The position numbers were made by a program, and so were the translations under genes. Shown here piece after piece: positions 57,593 to 64,000 of a stretch of DNA of 64,000 bases. The stretch lies in NCBI RefSeq assembly GCF_030264295.1, contig NZ_CP127173.1:1557501-1621500 (forward strand), read 5' to 3'. Position 1 is the first letter of the stretch; each line of letters starts with the position of its first letter. Below the pieces are notes generated by a model that worked only from the letters and a program-made list of their open reading frames with translations, ran no database searches and had not been told where the DNA came from. This stretch comes from Amycolatopsis nalaikhensis (GTDB lineage Bacteria; Actinomycetota; Actinomycetes; Mycobacteriales; Pseudonocardiaceae).

Positions 57593-59776
57593 GTGTCCAC
57601 CGTTCCCGCCGATCTCAGCGGAAAGAGTGACGCCGAGCTGATCGCGGAGGTCCGCGACGGGAAGATCGAGTCGTACGGCGCGCTCTACTCCCGCCACACC
57701 GGCGCGGCGCACAACCTGGCTCGTCAGCTGGCCCGCTCGAGCTCCGAGGCCGACGACCTCGTGTCCGAGGCGTTCGCCAAGGTGCTCGACACGCTGCGTG
57801 GTGGCAAGGGGCCGGACACCGCCTTCCGGGCGTACCTCCTGACCGCACTCCGTCACACCGCGTACGACCGCACGCGCAAGGAACGCCGGGTCGACCTCAA
57901 CGAGGACATGACCGAGGTCGGCGGCGCCGCGGCCGAAGCGCTGACCGTGCCGTTCTCCGACACCGCCGTCGCCGGGCTCGAGCGGACGATGGCCGCGAAG
58001 GCGTTCGCGCGGCTGCCCGAGCGCTGGCAGGCCGTGCTCTGGCACACCGAGATCGAGCAGCAGAGCCCGGCCGAGGTCGCGCCGCTGCTGGGGCTGACCG
58101 CGAACGGCGTCTCGGCGCTCGCCTACCGCGCCCGCGAGGGCCTCCGCCAGGCGTACCTGCAGGTCCACCTGCAGGAGAACGCCGAAGAACGCTGCCGGGC
58201 GTGCGCCGAGCGGCTCGGCGCGTGGACCCGCGACGGGCTGTCCAAGCGCGAACGCGCCCAGGTCGAGAACCACCTCGACGAGTGCGAGAAGTGCCGCGCG
58301 CTGGCCGCGGAGCTCGCCGACGTCAACGGCGGGCTGCGCGCGATCATCGCCCCGATCGTCCTGGGCGGCGCGGCGCTCGGCTACCTCGCCACGGTCGGCG
58401 CCGCGAAGGCGAGCGCGGCCACCGCGGCGACGGCCGGTGCGGCCGCCGCCGGTGCCGCGGCCGCCGGGGGCAAGGCCGGCGCGGCCGCGGGAGCCGCCGC
58501 CGCGGGCCCCCGCCAGTTCGCCGGGGTCGCCGCTTCCGGCACGGCGGTCGTCGCGGCCGTCGTCATCGCGCTCACCGCCGGCGGCGGGGCCCAGGAGATC
58601 CCGGTCGCGGCCCAGGTGCCCCCGCCGGTCGTCCAGCCGGTCCAGCCGCCCGCGCCCAAGCCCCAGCCGCCGGCCCCGCCCGCGGTGCAGCCGCCCCCGC
58701 CGCCCGCGGCCCCGCCCGTCCAACCCGCCGCGCCGCCGGTCCAGCCGCCCCCGCCGCAAGCCCCGCCGGCGCCGCCCGCACCGGCCCCGCCGTCGGTGTC
58801 CGCGACGACGCCGCCGGGCGGCATCGAGCTGAGCCCCGGCTCGTCGGCGAACCTGCCGATCACCGTGCGCAACGACGGCGGCAGCCCGTCCGAGCCCGTG
58901 GCCGTCGCGCTGAACCTGCCGCCGGGCGTGCACGCCGTGGGCGCGGGCGGTGGCGGCGCGCCGATGGCGGCCGCGCAGGCCGCCGCGCCGATCACGGTGA
59001 ACTGCCCGGGCGGCGACCGCACGGTCACCTGCAAGACCGGCACCGGGCTGCAGCCGGGCCAGAGCGCGACACTCACCTTCCGGCTCGCCGCCGACGCGAC
59101 CGCCGAAGGCGGCACCGTCACCGGCTCGGTCACCGCCGGCGTGCAGATCAACGTCTCGGTGAGCGTCAAGGTCACCGTGAAGCAGCCGCCGGACGGCGTG
59201 GTCCTGGAAGCGCAGGGCGACGGCCTTTCGGCGTTCCCCTGGACCCGCAACCCGCTGGTCTACGTCCGGGTCCGCAACACGGGCGAGACGACGAAGCCGG
59301 TCACGGTCACCTTCGACCACCCGCTGTGGCAGTCGTGGAGCCTGCGCGGCTTCCCCTGCACGCCGTCCGGCGCGGGCGCGACCTGCACCACGACGAACGC
59401 ACTGGCCCCGGGTCAGCACGTCAACCTGTGGGCGCGGCTGAAGGGCAGGCCCGACGACGGCCGCGTGACGATCACCGCGCGGCTCGGCAAGGCGTCGGCG
59501 CCGCCGGTGACCGTGGACTTCGGCTGCTGGCACCACTGGTGCGGCAAGGACCCGCTGCCGGTGCCCGCGCCGTCGGCGACGACGCCGCCGTCGCCGTCGA
59601 AGCACAAGCCGAAGCCATCGGTCACCCCGCCGGCGACGACGTCGGAAACCGAGACTTCGACGACGGCCCCGACGTCGACGACCACCACGAGCGCGCCGCC
59701 GTCGCCCGGTCCGAACCCGGGTCACAAGCAGCCGACGGTCACCCCCGAACGGGCTTTCGGCTGGCTGACCGGGTAG
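57593..59776 (+). CDS. ECF sigma factor fused to zinc-finger anti-sigma domain and extracellular region
   Basis: The protein is 727 aa. Residues about 10-190 are an ECF sigma factor: region 2 (YSRHTGAAHNLARQL, ADDLVSEAFAKVLDTL, TALRHTAYDRTRKERR) and region 4 (PERWQAVLWHTEIEQQSPAE, GLTANGVSALAYRAREGLR). Then comes a zinc anti-sigma module (CRAC and HLDECEKC), two hydrophobic segments, a Pro-rich stretch, beta-rich extracellular domains and a Ser/Thr/Pro-rich end. Sensor, anti-sigma and sigma are thus one membrane polypeptide, as reported for a few actinobacterial ECF groups; proteolysis or conformational release is inferred. GtrA genes follow. Confidence 0.88.
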   Translation: MSTVPADLSGKSDAELIAEVRDGKIESYGALYSRHTGAAHNLARQLARSSSEADDLVSEAFAKVLDTLRGGKGPDTAFRAYLLTALRHTAYDRTRKERRVDLNEDMTEVGGAAAEALTVPFSDTAVAGLERTMAAKAFARLPERWQAVLWHTEIEQQSPAEVAPLLGLTANGVSALAYRAREGLRQAYLQVHLQENAEERCRACAERLGAWTRDGLSKRERAQVENHLDECEKCRALAAELADVNGGLRAIIAPIVLGGAALGYLATVGAAKASAATAATAGAAAAGAAAAGGKAGAAAGAAAAGPRQFAGVAASGTAVVAAVVIALTAGGGAQEIPVAAQVPPPVVQPVQPPAPKPQPPAPPAVQPPPPPAAPPVQPAAPPVQPPPPQAPPAPPAPAPPSVSATTPPGGIELSPGSSANLPITVRNDGGSPSEPVAVALNLPPGVHAVGAGGGGAPMAAAQAAAPITVNCPGGDRTVTCKTGTGLQPGQSATLTFRLAADATAEGGTVTGSVTAGVQINVSVSVKVTVKQPPDGVVLEAQGDGLSAFPWTRNPLVYVRVRNTGETTKPVTVTFDHPLWQSWSLRGFPCTPSGAGATCTTTNALAPGQHVNLWARLKGRPDDGRVTITARLGKASAPPVTVDFGCWHHWCGKDPLPVPAPSATTPPSPSKHKPKPSVTPPATTSETETSTTAPTSTTTTSAPPSPGPNPGHKQPTVTPERAFGWLTG

Positions 59777-59779
59777 CGT
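59774..59779 (+). promoter_or_regulatory. Candidate -10 for a leaderless GtrA gene, overlapping the sigma stop
   Basis: TAGCGT contains the TAG stop of the sigma-factor gene and ends seven bases before the GTG at 59787. Confidence 0.4.
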
Positions 59780-59786
59780 CCGCCCG

Positions 59787-60284
59787 GTGCGCGAGCTGCT
59801 GAAGAAGCATCGCGAGCTCCTCCGCTTCGCCGTCGTCGGCGGGATCAGCTTCGTGATCACCATGTCCGTCAACTACGGCCTGAAGTTCACCGTGCTGCGG
59901 ACCCACCCGGTTACGGCGCTGATCGTCGGCGTCCTGGTCGCGACGATCTTCTCCTACGTCGCCAACCGCGAGTGGTCGTTCCGCACCCGCGGCGGGCGTG
60001 AGCGGGCGCACGAAGCCGCGCTGTTCTTCCTGTTCAGCGGCATCGCGCTGGGCCTGAACGCGCTGCCGCAGTGGTTCTCGCGGTACGTGCTGGACCTGCA
60101 GGCGCCGCGGCTGTCGCCGTTCGGCGTCGAGGTGGCCGACTTCGTCAGCGGGATCGTCATCGGGACGCTGCTGGGCACGCTGTTCCGCTGGTGGGCGTTC
60201 AAGAAGTGGGTGTTCCCCGACGAAGGCGCGCGCGTCGTCGAGGTCGCGGAGGATCCGGACATTCAGGACCGGAAAGCCGCCTGA
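59787..60284 (+). CDS. GtrA-family membrane protein
   Basis: The protein is 165 aa with four membrane segments (FAVVGGISFVITMSVNYGLK onward), the conserved FSYVANREWSFR and the C-terminal FRWWAFKKWVFPDE. GtrA proteins are thought to flip lipid-linked sugars for GT-C transferases, which fits the GT87 genes nearby. It is the first of a tandem pair. Confidence 0.9.
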   Translation: MRELLKKHRELLRFAVVGGISFVITMSVNYGLKFTVLRTHPVTALIVGVLVATIFSYVANREWSFRTRGGRERAHEAALFFLFSGIALGLNALPQWFSRYVLDLQAPRLSPFGVEVADFVSGIVIGTLLGTLFRWWAFKKWVFPDEGARVVEVAEDPDIQDRKAA

Positions 60285-60310
60285 ACCACAGGGTCAACGC
60301 GGTGTGCTCC

Positions 60311-60316
60311 TAGACT
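60311..60316 (+). promoter_or_regulatory. Candidate -10 for the second, leaderless GtrA gene
   Basis: TAGACT ends seven bases before the GTG at 60324; no ribosome site is present. Confidence 0.45.
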
Positions 60317-60323
60317 GCGTGGT

Positions 60324-60851
60324 GTGACCGTTGTGGAAACCGTGCTCAAGCGCACGCCGGAGCCACTGCGTTCGGTGCTGATCAAGCACCGGGAGCTGCT
60401 GAAGTTCGCGATCGTGGGCGGCACGACGTTCCTCGTCGACAACGGCGTCTGGTACGTGCTCAAGCTGTCGGTGCTGGAGTCGAAACCGACCACGGCCAAG
60501 GCCATCGCGATCATCGTCGCGACGATCGTGTCGTACATCCTCAACCGCGAGTGGTCGTTCCGCACCCGCGGCGGCCGCGAACGCCACCACGAAGCCGCGT
60601 TGTTCTTCGTGATCAGCGGCGTCGCGGTGGTGGTCAACCTGATCCCGCTGTACGTCTCGCGGTACGTGCTGGACCTCGAGGTACCGCACGTGACGCGGCT
60701 GGTGCAGGAGGTCGCGGACTTCGCGAGCGGGTCGATCATCGGCATGCTGCTGGCGATGTTCTTCCGCTTCTGGGGCTTCAAGAAGTGGGTCTTCCCGGAC
60801 GAGCTGGGCCAGCGGCGCCGGGACAACGACCAGGTCACACGCCTGCGCTGA
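60324..60851 (+). CDS. GtrA-family membrane protein
   Basis: The protein is 175 aa and homologous to the preceding gene over its whole length: FAIVGGTTFLVDNGVWYVLK, SYILNREWSFRTRGGRERHHEA, FRFWGFKKWVFPDE. It should be a flippase-like partner for lipid-linked sugar export. Its own promoter suggests separate expression from its twin. Confidence 0.9.
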   Translation: MTVVETVLKRTPEPLRSVLIKHRELLKFAIVGGTTFLVDNGVWYVLKLSVLESKPTTAKAIAIIVATIVSYILNREWSFRTRGGRERHHEAALFFVISGVAVVVNLIPLYVSRYVLDLEVPHVTRLVQEVADFASGSIIGMLLAMFFRFWGFKKWVFPDELGQRRRDNDQVTRLR

Positions 60852-60860
60852 TTATTTCCT

Positions 60861-60884
60861 TGTCTTTAGACATGTAGTTGTCTA
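60861..60884. promoter_or_regulatory. Overlapping inverted repeats, candidate operator of the exporter
   Basis: TGTCT-TT-AGACA (60861-60872) overlaps TAGACA-N6-TGTCTA (60867-60884), giving three half-sites in a row. It lies in the AT-richer gap upstream of the MFS gene and fits a MarR- or TetR-type site. No cognate repressor is beside it. Confidence 0.6.
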
Positions 60885-61078
60885 GAGTCATCTTCGTCAG
60901 TTGTTCCTCCGTGAAGACGCCGCCCGGGTTCGGCCGGGCTAGCGGGACGATTCGAGGTGGTTTCCGAGCGCGAAGAGGTCGCATCCGTCCGCGGATGACG
61001 ATGGAGCCTTTTCCCGACTCGACGGGACGCGTATCGAGCGCGTCCGCCGCACCCGTTTCTCCTGCACGAGGACTTTTC

Positions 61079-62383
61079 TTGACCACAACCGCGCCTTCGC
61101 GCGCTCTCAAACCTGCCCTCGCGGGCCTGTTCCTGTCCGTTTTCCTCGCGATGCTCGACGCCCAGGTCGTCGCCACCGCGCTGCCCCGGATCGCCGCCGA
61201 GTTCGGCGGGACCGGCGCCTACGCCTGGGTCACCACGGCCTACCTGCTCGCCGGGAGCGTCACCGCGCCGGTCCACGGCAAGCTCGGTGACGTCTTCGGC
61301 CGCAAACGCGTGCTCCTGGGCGCACTCGCCCTGTTCCTGCTCGGCTCGCTCGCCTGCGGCCTGGCGCCGTCGGCCGCGTTCCTGATCGCCGGGCGCGTGC
61401 TGCAGGGCGCCGGTTCCGGTGGCCTCTTCGTCTCCGTCGGCGCTTCGCTCGGCGAGATGTTCACGCCACGCGAAGGCGCGAAGTACTTCGGGTGGTTCTC
61501 GATCTGCTTCGCCGTCGCGTCGCTCGCCGGGCCGGTCGTCGGCGGGCTGCTCACGGACCTGGCCGGGTGGCGGTCGATCTTCCTGGTCAACCTGCCCCTC
61601 GGCCTGCTCGCCCTCGCCTTCCTGAAGGTCCTCGACCTGCCGCGACGCCGGAAGGACGCCCCGTTCGACTTCGCCGGGGTCGTCCTGCTCGGCGCGACGA
61701 TCACCGGCTTCACCCTGCTGACGCCGTGGTCGCTCGCGCTCGGCGCGGCCGCCGCCGTCGCCTTCGTCCTGGTCGAACGCCGGGCCGAAGCCCCGGTGCT
61801 GCCACCGCGCCTGTTCCGCGACCGCACGTTCAGCGTGTCGATCGTGCTCAGCGTGCTCGCCGGGTTCGCGTTCCTCGGCTCGGTCAACTACATCGCGGTC
61901 CTGCTGCAGGCCGACGCCGGTCCGGCCGAAGGCGGGCTGCGGCTGGTCCCGATGACGATCGCGGTCGCGGTGTCGTCCGCGATCGCGAGCCGGATCATCG
62001 CCCGGACCGGCGCCTACCGCTGGGCACCGCGGCTCAGCATGGCGCTCGGCCTGCTCGCGGTGCTCGGCCTGACGACGTTCGACGCGCTGCCGCTCATCCT
62101 CGGCTGCCTGGTCGTCTTCGGCTTCGCGGCCGGACTGAACCTGCAGGTCCTGACCATGGCCACGCAGAACACCGCGCCCCCGGCGGACCGCGGCGCGGTC
62201 GCCGCTTCGGTCAACCTCGCCCGCGCGCTCGGCTCGGCCCTCGGCCCGGTCGCGCTCGGCTTCGCCTACACCGCGGGCACCCACGGCGTCTTCGTCGCCC
62301 TGCTGCCCGTCCTCGCGCTCGCCGTCGTCACGGCGTTCGCGCTCCCCCACGTCCCGCTCCGCCACCAGGAGAACCCACGATGA
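61079..62383 (+). CDS. MFS drug exporter
   Basis: The protein is 434 aa with about 12 or more membrane helices. It shows motif A-like GKLGDVFGRKRVLL and the DHA2-type LDAQVVATALPRIAAEF start, with GRVLQGAGSGG. The TTG at 61079 has GAGGA at 61068-61072 and gives a normal MFS N-terminus (TTTAPSRALKPALAGLFLSV); upstream in-frame codons look non-coding. The next gene overlaps by four bases (ATGA). It probably exports a toxic compound. Confidence 0.86.
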   Translation: MTTTAPSRALKPALAGLFLSVFLAMLDAQVVATALPRIAAEFGGTGAYAWVTTAYLLAGSVTAPVHGKLGDVFGRKRVLLGALALFLLGSLACGLAPSAAFLIAGRVLQGAGSGGLFVSVGASLGEMFTPREGAKYFGWFSICFAVASLAGPVVGGLLTDLAGWRSIFLVNLPLGLLALAFLKVLDLPRRRKDAPFDFAGVVLLGATITGFTLLTPWSLALGAAAAVAFVLVERRAEAPVLPPRLFRDRTFSVSIVLSVLAGFAFLGSVNYIAVLLQADAGPAEGGLRLVPMTIAVAVSSAIASRIIARTGAYRWAPRLSMALGLLAVLGLTTFDALPLILGCLVVFGFAAGLNLQVLTMATQNTAPPADRGAVAASVNLARALGSALGPVALGFAYTAGTHGVFVALLPVLALAVVTAFALPHVPLRHQENPR

Positions 62384-63228
62384 TCTTCGTTCTCGGCGCC
62401 ACCGGCAAGGTCGGCCGCCACCTCGTCCCCGCCCTGCTCGACGCGGGTGCGGCGGTCCGCGCCCTGACCCGCGACCCGGCGAAGGCCCGCGTCGACCCGC
62501 GCGCCGAAGCCGTCCGCGGCGACCTCGACACGGCGGACCTGCCCGCCCTGCTGGACGGCGCGGACCGCGTGTTCGTGCTGACCCAGGGGCACAGCGCGGA
62601 CCGCGAGGCGGCGGTCGCCCGTGCCGCCGCACGCGCGGGTGTCACGCACCTCGTCAAGCTGTCCACCACGGGTGTCCACTTCGGACAGAAAGACCCGATC
62701 TCCCGTGCCCACGCCGAAGCCGAGCAGGCGGTCCGCGAAGCCGGTCCGGCGTGGACGATCCTGCGTCCCGGCACCTTCATGGACAACCGGTTCGCGTGGC
62801 TGGGCTCGATCCGCGAAGAGAACGCCGTGTACGTGCCCGAAACGGATCCGCCGTCCGCGCTGGTCCACGTCCGCGACATCGCCGCCGTCGCGACGCTCGC
62901 GCTGACGACGTCCGGCCACGAAGGCGCGACGTACGAACTGACCGGCGGCGAAGCCCTCACCGCGCGGGAGCAGGTCGCGATCCTGGCCGAAGCGCTCGGC
63001 CGTCCGCTGAAGTACGTCGAAGAAACCGAAGCCGCGTCCCGCGAACGCCTGGTCCGGCAGTACGGCTGGCCCGCTCGAGCCGTCGACGGGCTGTTCGCGA
63101 TGAAGCGCGAATCCGGTCCGAACGAAAGCGTCGTGTTCGACACCGTGGAACGGTTACTCGGGCGGCCGCCGCTGACGTTCGCGGCCTGGGCGCGGGAGAA
63201 CGCGTCCGCGTACCATCACCAGGAGTGA
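62380..63228 (+). CDS. NmrA-like NAD(P)-binding protein
   Basis: The protein is 282 aa. FVLGATGKVGRHLVPALLDAG binds NAD(P), LVKLSTTGVHFG and WTILRPGTFMDN follow; the catalytic Tyr/Lys pair is not evident. It is co-translated with the MFS exporter. It is a distant paralogue of the protein at 34747, which likewise has an operator upstream. Confidence 0.86.
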   Translation: MIFVLGATGKVGRHLVPALLDAGAAVRALTRDPAKARVDPRAEAVRGDLDTADLPALLDGADRVFVLTQGHSADREAAVARAAARAGVTHLVKLSTTGVHFGQKDPISRAHAEAEQAVREAGPAWTILRPGTFMDNRFAWLGSIREENAVYVPETDPPSALVHVRDIAAVATLALTTSGHEGATYELTGGEALTAREQVAILAEALGRPLKYVEETEAASRERLVRQYGWPARAVDGLFAMKRESGPNESVVFDTVERLLGRPPLTFAAWARENASAYHHQE

Positions 63229-63247
63229 TGCGGCGGAGGTGACCCGG

Positions 63248-63898
63248 GTGAGCGAACGTCTGCGCGTCCTCGTCGTGGACGACCACCCCCTGTTCCGGTT
63301 CGGCGTCTGCACGCTGCTGGACGCCGAACCCGGGATCGAGATCGTCGGTGAGGCCGCCAGCGGCGCCACGGCGGTCGAGGCCGCGGGTGCGCTCCGCCCC
63401 GACGTCGTCGTGATGGACCTGCACCTGCCGGACCTGTCCGGGATCCAGGCGACCCGGCACATCGTGACCGCGAGCCCGGACACCGGCGTGCTGATGCTGA
63501 CGATGGCCGACGAGAGCGAGTCGGTCTTCGCGGCGATGCGCGCCGGTGCCCGCGGCTACCTGCTCAAGGACGCGGAACCGGACGAGATCATCCGAGCCGT
63601 CCAGGCGGTCGCTCGGCGGGAGGCGATCTTCGGGCCGGACATCGCGAACCGAGTGCTCGGGTTCTTCAACCAGCCACCGCCGTCGAGCGAGCCGGTGTTC
63701 CCCGAGTTGACCGGCCGCGAGCGCGAGGTGCTGGCACTGATCGCGGCGGGGCACAGCAACAGCGTCATCGCGGCGACCCTCTGCCTGAGCCCCAAGACGG
63801 TGCGCAACCACATCTCGAACGTCTTCGCCAAGCTGCACGTGGCCGATCGAGCGGAGGCGATCGTCCGGGCTCGGGACGCGGGCCTCGGCCGCTCCTGA
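63248..63898 (+). CDS. NarL/LuxR-type response regulator
   Basis: The protein is 216 aa. The receiver has VVDDHPLFRFG, the phosphorylated Asp in VVVMDLHLPDLSG and the KD in YLLKDAEPDE. The LuxR HTH is LTGREREVLALIAAGHSNSV, then IAATLCLSPKTVRNHISNVF. The GTG at 63248 has GGAGGT seven bases upstream and is preferred over the GTG at 63239. No kinase is within the window; it may be an orphan or pair with a gene beyond the edge. Confidence 0.92.
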   Translation: MSERLRVLVVDDHPLFRFGVCTLLDAEPGIEIVGEAASGATAVEAAGALRPDVVVMDLHLPDLSGIQATRHIVTASPDTGVLMLTMADESESVFAAMRAGARGYLLKDAEPDEIIRAVQAVARREAIFGPDIANRVLGFFNQPPPSSEPVFPELTGREREVLALIAAGHSNSVIAATLCLSPKTVRNHISNVFAKLHVADRAEAIVRARDAGLGRS

Positions 63899-63906
63899 CA
63901 CCACCC

Positions 63907-63952
63907 GTCGTGAGTGTTTAGGGCGGTTAGAACCGCCCTAAACACTCACGAC
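63907..63952. repeat. Palindrome GTGAGTGTTTAGGGCGGTT family, copy 3
   Basis: Perfect arms identical to those at 9205-9248, but with AG instead of CT at the centre, i.e. the inverse orientation. It follows the response-regulator stop by eight bases and likely faces a convergent gene beyond the right edge. Confidence 0.9.
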
Positions 63953-64000
63953 TACGGCAGCCGCCACGGTCCTCGCGGGCAGCACGTCCGGGCAACATCG

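Noticed and set aside
60995..61078. ATG at 60995 as the start of the MFS exporter
   Set aside because: It adds a Ser/Pro/Ala-rich stretch without membrane helices; the TTG at 61079 has a ribosome site and gives a normal N-terminus.
63953..64000. Possible 3' end of a minus-strand gene ending at a TAG next to the palindrome
   Set aside because: Fewer than 50 bases are available, too little to support a gene, although the convergent pattern makes it plausible.

Overview
The window looks like chromosomal DNA from a high-GC actinomycete of the Pseudonocardiaceae, most likely Amycolatopsis or a close relative. The reasons are the GC-rich third positions, the frequent GTG and TTG starts, the many genes that begin 6-7 bases after a TAnnnT hexamer (leaderless style), and the cell-envelope gene order. 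From memory, that order follows the mycobacterial Rv3261-Rv3277 neighbourhood: fbiA-fbiB, manB, wbbL, rmlD, an LCP protein, a TIGR03089 protein, fadE25, purE-purK and a GtrA protein. The genus call is inference. I saw no rRNA, tRNA, CRISPR array, IS element or phage gene.

Region by region. 1-5.4 kb: secreted hydrolases, namely an M4 metalloprotease cut by the left edge, an M28 aminopeptidase carrying a near-duplicate C-terminal module, a GH18 chitinase and a DUF3152 lipoprotein. 5.6-14.6 kb: the succinylase lysine/diaminopimelate genes dapE, dapD and dapC, the last coupled to a 7Fe ferredoxin, with a CHAD protein, a flavin monooxygenase/TetR pair and a membrane protein between them. 14.7-19.3 kb: an overlapping GNAT-fbiA-fbiB-Nudix operon (coenzyme F420), then a YtrA-type GntR regulator between two small Pro/Gln-rich membrane proteins. 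19.4-36.4 kb: sugar-nucleotide and glycosyltransferase genes for the cell-wall linker and other glycans (manB, wbbL, five further glycosyltransferases, rfbB, rfbD), the LCP ligases and TIGR03089. 36.4-44.2 kb: DoxX, a Tet(M)/OtrA-like ribosomal protection GTPase, a DUF1206 protein, and an operon of a small acidic secreted protein, a two-component system, DUF4956 and a VTC polyphosphate polymerase. 44.2-52.1 kb: a lipase, an alpha/beta hydrolase with a divergent XRE regulator, an acyl-CoA dehydrogenase, an acyl-CoA ligase and two unknown genes. 52.1-57.3 kb: GT87-GT87-purK-purE and a degenerate GGDEF protein. 57.6-63.9 kb: an ECF sigma factor fused to an anti-sigma/extracellular module, two GtrA flippases, an MFS exporter with an NmrA-like protein, and a LuxR-type response regulator.

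The most unusual DNA features are several families of perfect or near-perfect palindromes at gene ends. Some supply the stop codon of a neighbouring gene, and one sits inside the reading frame of the GNAT gene. Three genes (GT2-GT4, DoxX, and the membrane protein at 51-52 kb) have apparent single-base frameshifts. The two LCP genes are joined in one frame by what looks like a lost stop codon. These four could be real changes or assembly errors. No gene-free stretch is longer than about 270 bases, and what I saw in the larger gaps is listed.
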